From Enterococcus_C asini_A (GTDB lineage Bacteria > Bacillota > Bacilli > Lactobacillales > Enterococcaceae): a DNA stretch of 64,000 bases. Position 1 is the first letter of the stretch. Each line of letters starts with the position of its first letter. The stretch lies in the NCBI RefSeq assembly GCF_031928785.1, contig NZ_JARQAL010000005.1; one strand, 5' to 3'. Below the pieces are notes generated by a model. The model saw only the letters and a list, made by a program, of their open reading frames with translations, made no database searches and was not told where the DNA came from. The translations under genes and the position numbers were made by a program. Positions 16,683 through 24,391 of the stretch are shown piece by piece.

Positions 16683-18695
16683 TTAGGCGTTTTTATCGCC
16701 ATAAATTGATTTCGGTGTGCCGTACCACCATCTACCCAGTTTCTTTTGAATCCAAGGAATTACCCAACGGTCAAGCCCAATGGCACGACCGGAGCCGTTC
16801 ATCAAGGCAAAGGCCACAGGGATAAACCAAATGTTCACCCAGTAGAACATCCCGGACATACAGAACATGACCACGAGGATAATCGTAGTACCGCTCATTA
16901 ACCAAGTAAACAAGCCAGCCATCAAACAAAGGGCAATGCCGATTTCCACGAAGACCATGAATTTTTGGAAGAACATGGCAACGTCCATATTTGGCATAAA
17001 GACTTTCATAATGCTAGAGAACCAATCAGGGGCTTTGTCTAAGACCGCCATTGGTTCTTCACCATAGGCATAGCTCAAACCAAAGTGGGCTGCTTGGGCA
17101 ACTGCTTCACCACCGCCATTCGTAGCAGCTTCACCAGCACCAGAAGCGGCAGAAGCCACATCCGCCGTGGAAGCGACTGTGGAGGCTACGGTTGCAGACG
17201 CGCCACCTACAGCATCGGCAGCAGAAGAGCCGGTGGAGGCAGTAGCACTAGCAGCGTAATCCCAAGTCCATGGGAAAACGGAGTTACCAGTGAACCAAGA
17301 ACCTTCCCCAAACCAAGTGCTAGGTTTCAAGACTTCGCCGTTGCCGACAATTTTCTTGAAGGCTTCCACAAACCAAACCAAACCGTAGAAGACCCGCAAT
17401 GGTACGCTCCACAAAACATTGCCGTAACGAGAAGAATGACCACGAGCCACGTTGCGGTCGTCTTTAATGTGGAAGAATTCGTGCATGATGTATTGGAACA
17501 TATAGTAACCAGAACGAATGTCAAAGAAGTATTTCAAGTTGACGATGTGTTTCATAATCATAGCCATAAAGCCGCTTAAATGGATTTTGCCGAAGAGTTC
17601 AGCGACACCCCATTTAGAGCCGATGGAAACCATGAAACCTTGGTAGTTACTCTTGAATTTATGTTTTTGACCGTCGCCTTTAATCGCTGAAACCACGTTG
17701 GCTGCGGCACAGTGCGCTGTTTGTTCTGCCGCTTGCACGATTTGAGGAGTTGGTTTGTTTGGTTCTTCTTCGTAGTAGGATTGGTCACCGATGATGTAGA
17801 TGTTTTTATCTTCATATCCTTTGGCTTCCATATATTCGTTGGCAACTAAACGTTGGCCCCGAGCGCTTTCCAAACCAAAGTCCGCAGCGTCACTTGTTGC
17901 CCGCACGCCAGCAGACCAGATTAAAGTGTAAGTGTTAATGGTGCTGCCGTCTTTTAAGTTGATATGATCTTTTGCTACTTCAGTGATTGGTGAGTTTAAG
18001 ACCAATTCGACGTTTTTCTTTTCCATGTAACGAACGGCTTTATCAGCATCGTTACGGCTTAACATATTCAAAATCGTTGGCATTGCTTCCACGACTTTTA
18101 AGCTGAATTCATTTGGATCAAGTTTATTGTCTTTAGCAAGACGCTCTTTCCATTCGACTAATTCGCCAATCATTTCAATCCCGGTAAAGCCGGCACCACA
18201 GACGACAAAGGTCAACATGGCTTTGCGAACCGCGGCATCTGGTTCAAGGGCCGCTTTTGCTACGGTTTCTTCAATGTGTTCTCTGATGCGCATAGCGTCT
18301 TCAAAAGACCAAATGGTAAAGCCGTGTTCTTTTACCCCGGGAGTTCCGAAGTCATTCGGTTCGCCACCCATCCCTAAAAGTAGGTAATCAAAGTTGTAGC
18401 TACCTGCTTTGGTTTTGATGACTTTCTTTTCTTTGTCAATGCCAGTGACTGTATCTGTCACTAATTGCACGTTCTTATTACGATTAAACAGATGTTTCAA
18501 ATCGTATTGGATCGCAGTTGGGTCTACCCGATGTCCAGCTACTTCGTGTAATTCTGTCATCATTGTGTGATAAGAATGACGGTCAATTAAAGTGATATTG
18601 ACATCGTGATCCTTCTTCAATTTTTTTGACATATACTTGGTAGCTGCCACTCCGGCATAACCAGCTCCGACAACGACGATGTTCTTGGTTGCCAT
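16683..18695 (-). CDS. ndh2: Type II NADH dehydrogenase with fused C-terminal membrane domain (Ndh2)
   Basis: About 670 residues. Residues 1-~390 are a type II NADH:quinone oxidoreductase: VVVGAGYAGVAATKYM (FAD), FVVCGAGFTGIEMIGEL (NADH site, ~165), YIIGDQSYYEE, and AAEQTAHCAAANV. A membrane-associated segment follows, then a low-complexity Ala/Ser/Gly/Thr stretch (~490-560) and a DoxX-like domain of about four spans. The fused form is that used in flavin-based EET, where it reduces demethylmenaquinone. I use the ATG at 18695, preceded by AAGGAGC; the ATG at 18758 is upstream and has no site. It has its own promoter and terminator. Confidence 0.92.
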   Translation of the reverse strand: MATKNIVVVGAGYAGVAATKYMSKKLKKDHDVNITLIDRHSYHTMMTELHEVAGHRVDPTAIQYDLKHLFNRNKNVQLVTDTVTGIDKEKKVIKTKAGSYNFDYLLLGMGGEPNDFGTPGVKEHGFTIWSFEDAMRIREHIEETVAKAALEPDAAVRKAMLTFVVCGAGFTGIEMIGELVEWKERLAKDNKLDPNEFSLKVVEAMPTILNMLSRNDADKAVRYMEKKNVELVLNSPITEVAKDHINLKDGSTINTYTLIWSAGVRATSDAADFGLESARGQRLVANEYMEAKGYEDKNIYIIGDQSYYEEEPNKPTPQIVQAAEQTAHCAAANVVSAIKGDGQKHKFKSNYQGFMVSIGSKWGVAELFGKIHLSGFMAMIMKHIVNLKYFFDIRSGYYMFQYIMHEFFHIKDDRNVARGHSSRYGNVLWSVPLRVFYGLVWFVEAFKKIVGNGEVLKPSTWFGEGSWFTGNSVFPWTWDYAASATASTGSSAADAVGGASATVASTVASTADVASAASGAGEAATNGGGEAVAQAAHFGLSYAYGEEPMAVLDKAPDWFSSIMKVFMPNMDVAMFFQKFMVFVEIGIALCLMAGLFTWLMSGTTIILVVMFCMSGMFYWVNIWFIPVAFALMNGSGRAIGLDRWVIPWIQKKLGRWWYGTPKSIYGDKNA

Positions 18696-18766
18696 GGTAA
18701 ATCGCTCCTTAATAATAAATAATAATAAATAAAATATGGATTGATAATGATTACACAATCTTCACC

Positions 18767-18795
18767 ATTATACAGATTTTTTAATGATTTGTCTA
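18767..18795 (-). promoter_or_regulatory. Promoter of ndh2
   Basis: On the minus strand TAGACA (18795-18790), a 17-base spacer and a perfect TATAAT (18772-18767), about 70 bases before the ndh2 start. Confidence 0.65.
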
Positions 18796-19312
18796 TTGCT
18801 TCGGCTAGAATTGAACGGGTTGTGAAAGTTTTTTTAAAAAAGAGATAGACCATTTTTTTCTGAGTAAGCAGGCGGATTCAGTGACTTTAACGCGGGAATA
18901 ATCTGACAATTCGAATTCTTGATTGTTATTTATAGACGAATTTGTGAAAAAATAAAGAGTTTTTGCCAAATAATTTCATTCTATAAAAAATACGAATTAT
19001 TTTTCAAAGAGCTAGGACGGATGAATCTGTGGCTGCATGTGGTCAAAAAAGGCTCTTTTAAACGCAGATAAAATGACAAGACAGTTAAGTAAATATTTAA
19101 ATTTATTTGTGAAACAGTTATTTAATTTGTTTGGAATGCTTTTTTGATTGTGAATAAAAAATCAATAAAGGATAAATTTTTGAGATTTTAAGGAAAGAAA
19201 GTCGATGGGTTAAGGGATAGAGGCAAAGCCGATTTTTTAAAAGAAAATGGCGTGAAAGCTTGCTATATAAGTAGACCATTATTTTGATAAGAAAAAAATG
19301 TTATGGTTTTAG
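18796..19312. other. Long divergent intergenic region between ndh2 and pplA
   Basis: About 500 bases without a credible gene. It is AT-rich and carries four copies of TGTGAA on the + strand (near 18821, 18951, 19109 and 19149), each without a clean symmetrical partner, so I do not call them operators. The length between two divergent EET transcripts suggests regulatory content, but no known box is convincing. Confidence 0.4.
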
Positions 19313-19340
19313 TTGACTTATTTGAAAAAAAAACTACAAT
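19313..19340 (+). promoter_or_regulatory. Promoter of pplA
   Basis: TTGACT (19313-19318), a 16-base A-rich spacer and TACAAT (19335-19340), about 75 bases before the pplA start. Confidence 0.65.
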
Positions 19341-19352
19341 GTTAATTGTATC

Positions 19353-19375
19353 ACAGACTTTTTAACAGAGTCTGT
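19353..19375 (+). other. Hairpin in the 5' untranslated region of pplA
   Basis: ACAGACT and AGTCTGT arms around a 9-base loop, starting about 6 bases after the expected transcription start. There is no T run. A 5' stem at this place often protects an abundant lipoprotein mRNA, which is an inference here. Confidence 0.45.
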
Positions 19376-19416
19376 AATCGGAAATGAAAACATTGGAATG
19401 AAAAGGGGAAAGAATA

Positions 19417-20361
19417 ATGAAAGCAAAGAAATTTGTTGCGGGCTTTACAGCCTTGGCTTTTTCAGCCTTAGTATTGGGTGCATGTAGCTCAGATAACGGT
19501 AGCAGTAGCTCATCTGATTCTTCAGCTGCATCATCAGAAGTAGCAAGCTCTTCTACAAAGGAATCTTCTACTGCTGAATCTGAAGCAAAAGTCGTTGCTG
19601 GTGAAGCAATGCAAGATGGTACTTACAAATTAGAAGAAAAAAATTACTCTAACGGTTACCGTGTTGTCTTTGAAATGACTGTTAAAGACGGTAAAATTAC
19701 AGAATCTAATTACGATAATGTAAACGAAGAAGGCAAATCTAAAGCCGACGATACTGAATACGAAAAGAACATGAAAGACAAAGCCGGCATTGGACCTAAA
19801 GAATATATCGAACAATTCAATAAAGGTTTGGTAGAAAAACAAGATCCTACTAGCATGGATGTTGTCACAGGAGCAACTCACTCCTTCGATTCTTTCCAAA
19901 ACTATGCACAACAATTGATTCAAGCAGCTCAAGCAGGCAACACGGAAACAATTGAAATCGACAATGGTGCTGAATTGAAAGATGGCACTTACACATTGAC
20001 TGAAAAGAACGATAAAAACGGCTACCATGTAGACTTCTCAATCACAGTTGCTGGTGGTAAGATCACTGAATCTAACTACGACAACAAAGATGCTGATGGC
20101 AACTCTAAAGCTGACGATACTGAATACGAAACAAGCATGAAAGACAAAGCCGGCATTGGCCCTAAAGAATACATCGCGCAATTCAACGAAGGTCTAGTTT
20201 CTGCTATGGGTGAAGAAGATGGCTCTCCAGCTAACATCGACGTTGTAACTGGTGCAACTCACAGCTACCACACATTCATCATTTATGCTGAACAATTGAT
20301 CAACGCTGCTGAAAAAGGCGACACTACTCCAATTACAGTAGATAACTTTGTTACTGAATAA
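19417..20361 (+). CDS. pplA: Flavinylated surface lipoprotein PplA with two FMN-binding domains
   Basis: 314 residues. The signal peptide ends in LVLGAC, so Cys23 would be lipidated, and a Ser/Ala linker runs to about residue 60. Two repeated FMN-binding domains follow (about 67-175 and 188-303), each with NGYxVxF, KADDTEYE, KDKAGIGPKEYI and DVVTGATHS. FmnB-type transferases link FMN through phosphoester to the last Thr of [ST]GAT, here Thr154 and Thr281. In Listeria PplA is the terminal electron carrier to extracellular acceptors. It has its own promoter and a strong terminator, as expected for a highly made protein. AAAGGGGAAAG precedes the ATG. Confidence 0.95.
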   Translation: MKAKKFVAGFTALAFSALVLGACSSDNGSSSSSDSSAASSEVASSSTKESSTAESEAKVVAGEAMQDGTYKLEEKNYSNGYRVVFEMTVKDGKITESNYDNVNEEGKSKADDTEYEKNMKDKAGIGPKEYIEQFNKGLVEKQDPTSMDVVTGATHSFDSFQNYAQQLIQAAQAGNTETIEIDNGAELKDGTYTLTEKNDKNGYHVDFSITVAGGKITESNYDNKDADGNSKADDTEYETSMKDKAGIGPKEYIAQFNEGLVSAMGEEDGSPANIDVVTGATHSYHTFIIYAEQLINAAEKGDTTPITVDNFVTE

Positions 20362-20396
20362 GCAAAATATGTATTTTGTATTAAAATGAATAACGG

Positions 20397-20432
20397 GGAT
20401 GTTGCGGTGAACGCAACATCCTTTTCTTTTTA
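20397..20432 (+). terminator. Terminator of pplA
   Basis: Perfect ten-base arms GGATGTTGCG and CGCAACATCC around a GTGAA loop, followed by TTTTCTTTTT. Confidence 0.88.
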
Positions 20433-20498
20433 TTTGAATCAAGCTATGATACCACTAGCAAATAAGTAAGCATAGGCAAATGAGAAATGAGGAAAATG

Positions 20499-21572
20499 AT
20501 GAAAAAAGCAAAAATTTGGCTGCTAGTCGCCTTGGCTTCGGTCTTTTTGTTAGCTGGCTGCAAACAAAGCCAAAAAGAAACCACCACCTTGCGAGAAGAT
20601 CCTTATTACCAAGAAAAATTCTTAATGGGGACTTACGTGCGGATTCGCGTGTATGATGAAGGAAAAGAGGACGCTTTGAAGCCTGCTTTTGACAGAATCA
20701 AAGCCTTAGCCGATAAAATTACCATTAACCAAGAAGGCTCTGAAGTGGATGCAGTAAATGCCCAAGCCGGGGTCAAACCGGTCAAAGTCAGTGATGATGT
20801 TTATCATCTATTGAAAACGGCCTATGATTACAGCGAGGAAACCAATGAAGCCTTCAATATGACCATTGGTGCAATTACTCAATTGTGGCGGATTGGTTTT
20901 GATGATGCTAGAAAGCCAGAACAATCTGAAATCGATAACGCCTTACAACACATTGATTATCATAAAGTGATTTTTGATGACCAAGAGCAAACGGTGTTCT
21001 TGCAAGACAAAGGAATGATTATAGATCTGGGTGCCATCGCCAAGGGGTATATTACCGATGAAGCGGTGAAAGTCTTGAAAAAAGAAGGGGTTACTTCTGC
21101 TATTGTGGATTTGGGAGGTAATGTTTTTGTTTTAGGCCACAGTCCACGAGGGGAAGATGAGCCTTGGAATGTAGGGATTCAAGATCCTAACCAAGCCCGG
21201 GGTACCACTGTTGGGACTATTAAAGAAGCCAATAAAACCGTGGTAACTTCCGGAATTTATGAACGTTTCTTAGAAGTGGATGGTAAGAAATATCACCATT
21301 TATTTGATTCCCGTACCGGTTATCCTTTTGACAATGACATTGCCGGTATTTCCATTGTGACTGATAAATCCATTGACGGAGATGCGTTGTCCACTTCGGT
21401 TTATGCTATGGGAACTAAAGCGGGGCTGGAATTTGTGGAAGGTTTAGACGACGGTACGGAAGCAATTTTTGTCACCAAAGACGATAAAGTGTATTTGACC
21501 AAAGGCTTGGAGGATAACTTCGAGATTGGTGCTGATTCTGGTTATACATTGGGTAACCGGGATGATTTGTAA
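20499..21572 (+). CDS. fmnB: FMN transferase (ApbE family) of the EET locus
   Basis: About 357 residues with a lipoprotein signal peptide ending LLAGC. The ApbE fold is shown by FLMGTYVRIRVYD, DLGAIAKGYITDEAV, VDLGGNVFVLG, HHLFDSRTGYPFDND and the metal-binding DGDALSTSVYAMG. It takes FMN from FAD outside the cell and links it to Thr of PplA, the gene immediately upstream. I use the ATG at 20499, 6 bases after GAGG; in-frame ATGs at 20487 and 20496 are less well placed. DmkA starts 12 bases after its stop. Confidence 0.93.
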   Translation: MKKAKIWLLVALASVFLLAGCKQSQKETTTLREDPYYQEKFLMGTYVRIRVYDEGKEDALKPAFDRIKALADKITINQEGSEVDAVNAQAGVKPVKVSDDVYHLLKTAYDYSEETNEAFNMTIGAITQLWRIGFDDARKPEQSEIDNALQHIDYHKVIFDDQEQTVFLQDKGMIIDLGAIAKGYITDEAVKVLKKEGVTSAIVDLGGNVFVLGHSPRGEDEPWNVGIQDPNQARGTTVGTIKEANKTVVTSGIYERFLEVDGKKYHHLFDSRTGYPFDNDIAGISIVTDKSIDGDALSTSVYAMGTKAGLEFVEGLDDGTEAIFVTKDDKVYLTKGLEDNFEIGADSGYTLGNRDDL

Positions 21573-21584
21573 AGGAGAGATTTC

Positions 21585-22541
21585 ATGAGCTTGCGGTCTT
21601 TTTTTGACTTAGTGGAGATTAAGACGAAGATTGCTAGCCTCTTTCCCTTTGTGATTGGTAGTTTGTTTTCATTGACTTATTTTGGGCAGTTTCATTGGCA
21701 AGAGACGTTGCTGTTTTTTGTGGGGATGATTGTGTTTGACATGACCACCACGGCGATTAACAATTACATGGATTATCAAAAAGCCCACTCCACAGCCTAT
21801 AAGTACGAAGAAAACGTCATCGGTAAAGACCAACTTTCCGTGAATTTTGTGCGGGGGTTAATTATAGGGATGATTCTTTTTACTGCGGGGATAGGGTTGT
21901 ACTTGAGTTTTCACACGGGATGGTTGCTTTTGGTCATGGGCTTGGTCTGCTGTTTTATCGGCGTTTTTTATACAGCAGGGCCGATTCCTTTGTCCCGCAT
22001 GCCACTAGGTGAAGTTTTCAGTGGTTTTACGATGGGATTGGGAATTTTTGCCATGGTAGTTTATTTAAACACTTATGATCAAAAAGCGTTCTTTTTGGAC
22101 TTGCATTTTGCCAGTGGGCGTTTTGTGTTAGAAGGAAACTTTTGGCAAGTAGCAGCTTTAGTTTTGGCTTCACTGCCCTTAGTTTTTATGATTGCCAATA
22201 TTATGCTGGCCAATAATCTACGGGATTTAGAGACAGATATTGAAAACCATCGCTATACATTGGTGTACTATATTGGACGGGATACTGGCCTGAAGCTCTT
22301 TTCTGGTTTAGTCTACGGCAGTTACGGCGCGATTTTACTAGGTTTGGTACTAGGGGTTTTTGAGTGGCCCATTTTGTTGGTGTTTCTCACGTTGCCTAAA
22401 CTGCGACAAAATCTTGCCGCTCACAAAGCGGAACTACCGGCGCCTCACAGTTTTGTTTATTCATTAAAAAACATGGTGCGCTTTAATAGCAGTTATGCGT
22501 TAGGCTTGGTAGCCACACTGGTTTGGCAATACTTTCGTTAA
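21585..22541 (+). CDS. dmkA: UbiA/MenA-type prenyltransferase (DmkA)
   Basis: 318 residues with about nine predicted spans. The first Asp-rich motif is NNYMDYQKAHST and the second is NIMLANNLRDLETDIENHRYTL, as in 1,4-dihydroxy-2-naphthoate polyprenyltransferases. It would join the polyprenyl chain from DmkB to dihydroxynaphthoate to give demethylmenaquinone, the membrane electron carrier between Ndh2 and the EetA/EetB/PplA part of EET. No methyltransferase is in the window. It is cotranscribed with fmnB and followed by a strong terminator. Confidence 0.92.
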   Translation: MSLRSFFDLVEIKTKIASLFPFVIGSLFSLTYFGQFHWQETLLFFVGMIVFDMTTTAINNYMDYQKAHSTAYKYEENVIGKDQLSVNFVRGLIIGMILFTAGIGLYLSFHTGWLLLVMGLVCCFIGVFYTAGPIPLSRMPLGEVFSGFTMGLGIFAMVVYLNTYDQKAFFLDLHFASGRFVLEGNFWQVAALVLASLPLVFMIANIMLANNLRDLETDIENHRYTLVYYIGRDTGLKLFSGLVYGSYGAILLGLVLGVFEWPILLVFLTLPKLRQNLAAHKAELPAPHSFVYSLKNMVRFNSSYALGLVATLVWQYFR

Positions 22542-22591
22542 AAAATGCAGGACTTTCATGAGGTTTTTTCCTCTGTAAGTCCTGCATTTTT
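22541..22591. terminator. Terminator between dmkA and birA
   Basis: Fifteen-base arms AAAAATGCAGGACTT and its complement, with an inner GAGG/CCTC stem. A and T runs on both sides make it suitable for both convergent genes. Confidence 0.88.
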
Positions 22592-22622
22592 ACTAGGCCG
22601 TGCGAGTTCTTGCCTTTTTTAT

Positions 22623-23582
22623 TTATTGGATGCTTTCCAAACTGATTTCCCCAGAATTTAAGGTAATCAGCCCTGTATCGGTCTGCACCACCAATTGACC
22701 TTCATCGGTGATGGCGGTGGCTACACCTTGATAGTGTTGCTTTTGCAAGGTGAAACTGACCTTTTTGCCTAAAACAAAAGAACGTTTCCGGTATTCTTCC
22801 AAGTAATCCATATTAGGCAAATTTTCAACCAGGGCAAAGAAATGCTGCCAAACTTTTTGAATTAACTGATTGCGGGTAATCGTCGATGTCTCATAGGCAA
22901 ATAGCGAAGTGGCTTTTGCTTGTAGCTCTTTGGGAAAGTCTGATTGGGGGATGGAAAAATTAATCCCCATGCCGATGCTCACAGAAGCGATGGTGCCGGA
23001 CTCAAAGTCACTGGTAGCTTCAGATAAAATGCCCACTAGTTTTTTACCATGTAAATAAATATCGTTGACCCATTTTATCTGACAGTCTTCATCAGTTAGC
23101 TCTTCAATGGCTCGACAAACTGCCACAGCAGCCAGCAAGGTGTATTGGGGCAGTTCGTCAAAGCTTTGATTTGGCGCCAAAAGCAAAGTCATGTAAATGC
23201 CTTGTCCTTTTGGTGAAAAGAAAGGTCGTCCAAAACGCCCGTGGCCTCCTTGCTGGGTTTCGGTGATGAAAAGTCGTGGAGCGGAGGCACCAGCGGCAAA
23301 GGCTAACTTGGCATCTTTCATGGTAGACTCAGAACTTTCCGTGATTTCGACAGCGAGATTTTCTGGTAAGCCTGAGAGAACTTCGCTAGCTTCCAAAACA
23401 TCAGAAGGCAAGTAACGATAACCATTTGCGGTATGTTCAAAACGATAGCCGGCTTTTTCCAATTCTCGGATGGCTTTCCAAACGGCGGTGCGGGAAACTT
23501 GTAATTCTTGAGCTAGTTTTTCCCCGGAATAAATTCCCGAAGTAGCCTTGACTAAAGCGAGTAGTTTTTCTTTTGTGGACAT
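22623..23582 (-). CDS. birA: Bifunctional biotin--protein ligase / biotin repressor
   Basis: 319 residues: an N-terminal winged helix (LAQELQVSRTAVWKAIRELEKAGYRFE, ~19-47), the central ligase with GGHGRFGRPFFSPKGQGIYMT in place of GRGRxGR, KWVNDIYLHGKKLVGILSE and a C-terminal SH3-like domain. It activates biotin as biotinyl-AMP, loads it on acetyl- or other carboxylases, and represses biotin genes. The length fits the Class II, DNA-binding form. No biotin genes are in the window. Confidence 0.95.
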   Translation of the reverse strand: MSTKEKLLALVKATSGIYSGEKLAQELQVSRTAVWKAIRELEKAGYRFEHTANGYRYLPSDVLEASEVLSGLPENLAVEITESSESTMKDAKLAFAAGASAPRLFITETQQGGHGRFGRPFFSPKGQGIYMTLLLAPNQSFDELPQYTLLAAVAVCRAIEELTDEDCQIKWVNDIYLHGKKLVGILSEATSDFESGTIASVSIGMGINFSIPQSDFPKELQAKATSLFAYETSTITRNQLIQKVWQHFFALVENLPNMDYLEEYRKRSFVLGKKVSFTLQKQHYQGVATAITDEGQLVVQTDTGLITLNSGEISLESIQ

Positions 23583-23717
23583 AGTTTTTCCTCTCTTGGG
23601 TAATCTCTTTTCTAGTCTAGTCTAGCAGAAAGTTTTTGCCAAGGCATTATTTCATTCTTAAGACGGAGGCTATGGTAAAATATCCCTGGTATGATAAGCA
23701 AAAAAGGGGGATTTACC

Positions 23718-23933
23718 ATGGAAAAACGACAATATGTTTGCGATAAATGTGGCAATACTCACTACACTGAAGATCGAATCCAAACTACCGGAGGCAATTT
23801 AGCGAAAGTTTTCGATGTGCAAAACAAAAAATTCATCACCATTTCTTGTACGCAATGCGGCTTTACCGAATTGTATCGCGCGCAAACTTCCACCGGCATG
23901 AACGTCTTAGACTTCTTAATGGGTGGCAGCTAA
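23718..23933 (+). CDS. Small zinc-ribbon protein
   Basis: About 71 residues with two CxxC pairs: YVCDKCGNTHY and SCTQCGFTELY. A TGGN-LAKVFDVQNKKF core and a FLMGGS tail complete it. The pattern matches the predicted nucleic-acid-binding Zn-ribbon family (DUF2082-like). Role unknown; a structural zinc is inferred. The start is the ATG at 23718 with AAGGGGG upstream, not the ATG at 23691. A TGGTAAAAT extended -10 lies about 40 bases upstream. Confidence 0.85.
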   Translation: MEKRQYVCDKCGNTHYTEDRIQTTGGNLAKVFDVQNKKFITISCTQCGFTELYRAQTSTGMNVLDFLMGGS

Positions 23934-23957
23934 TTGTAAAATGACATCTGCTGTATT

Positions 23958-23987
23958 AAAGGCTAGCCTTTTTAGGCTAGTCTTTTT
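23958..23987 (+). terminator. Terminator of the zinc-ribbon gene
   Basis: AAAGGCTAGCC and GGCTAGTCTTT arms with a T-rich loop and five T residues after the stem. Confidence 0.8.
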
Positions 23988-24127
23988 GTGTACAAAGAGA
24001 AATTTGAAAATCAAGTATTTATCAAAGTCAGTGGTGTCCGATTTCATTTTTTCAAAAACAGCAGTGACAAAAGGTAAAGAAAGCCTTAATAAAACCGGCT
24101 TTTCATGAAAATGATTCGTTGATTTCA

Positions 24128-24156
24128 TTGACAAAACAGAGGAGAGTCTATATAAT
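24128..24156 (+). promoter_or_regulatory. Strong rpoBC promoter
   Basis: Perfect consensus: TTGACA (24128-24133), a 17-base spacer and TATAAT (24151-24156). Transcription should begin near 24163, leaving a leader of about 230 bases before rpoB. Confidence 0.88.
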
Positions 24157-24233
24157 TTAGAGGCAAAAACTATCTGATTGACACAAAGAAGCAGGAACGA
24201 TCTATTGTCCGTTCCGGCTCTAGCATAGGAAAC

Positions 24234-24280
24234 AAAAGTAGTAAGCATAAGTTTTTTCTTACTCACTTTTGGTTTTTTTT
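24234..24280 (+). promoter_or_regulatory. Terminator-like hairpin inside the rpoB leader (possible attenuator)
   Basis: A twelve-pair stem with one bulge (5' arm 24234-24245, 3' arm 24258-24270, loop of 12) is followed by GG and eight T residues (24273-24280). It lies about 70 bases after the promoter start and 111 bases before the rpoB start, in the sense direction. An earlier small stem (GGAACG / CGTTCC, ~24195-24216) may compete or assist. The structure fits premature termination. The signal that would control it is unknown. Confidence 0.6.
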
Positions 24281-24391
24281 GTGCCCAAAAGCCGCAAAAA
24301 ATGCTTTTTGTTACAAAAAAATAATCTTTGTAACGGTTTTGTAATGAAACTCGGATAGCCTTTTTGAAAGAAATTTTGAGGGGTGAAGAGC

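Noticed and set aside
17085..17579. A 164-codon + strand frame inside ndh2
   Set aside because: It is the mirror of the low-complexity Ala/Ser/Gly linker and the membrane domain, which are clearly coding on the minus strand.
18821..19155. Four TGTGAA repeats upstream of pplA as Rex or Crp operators
   Set aside because: None has a matching TTCACA partner at the right distance, and the region is AT-rich enough for chance copies.
19417..20361. The PplA repeats as a frameshift or assembly duplication
   Set aside because: The two copies differ at many codons and keep one continuous frame with a signal peptide, so it is a genuine two-domain protein.
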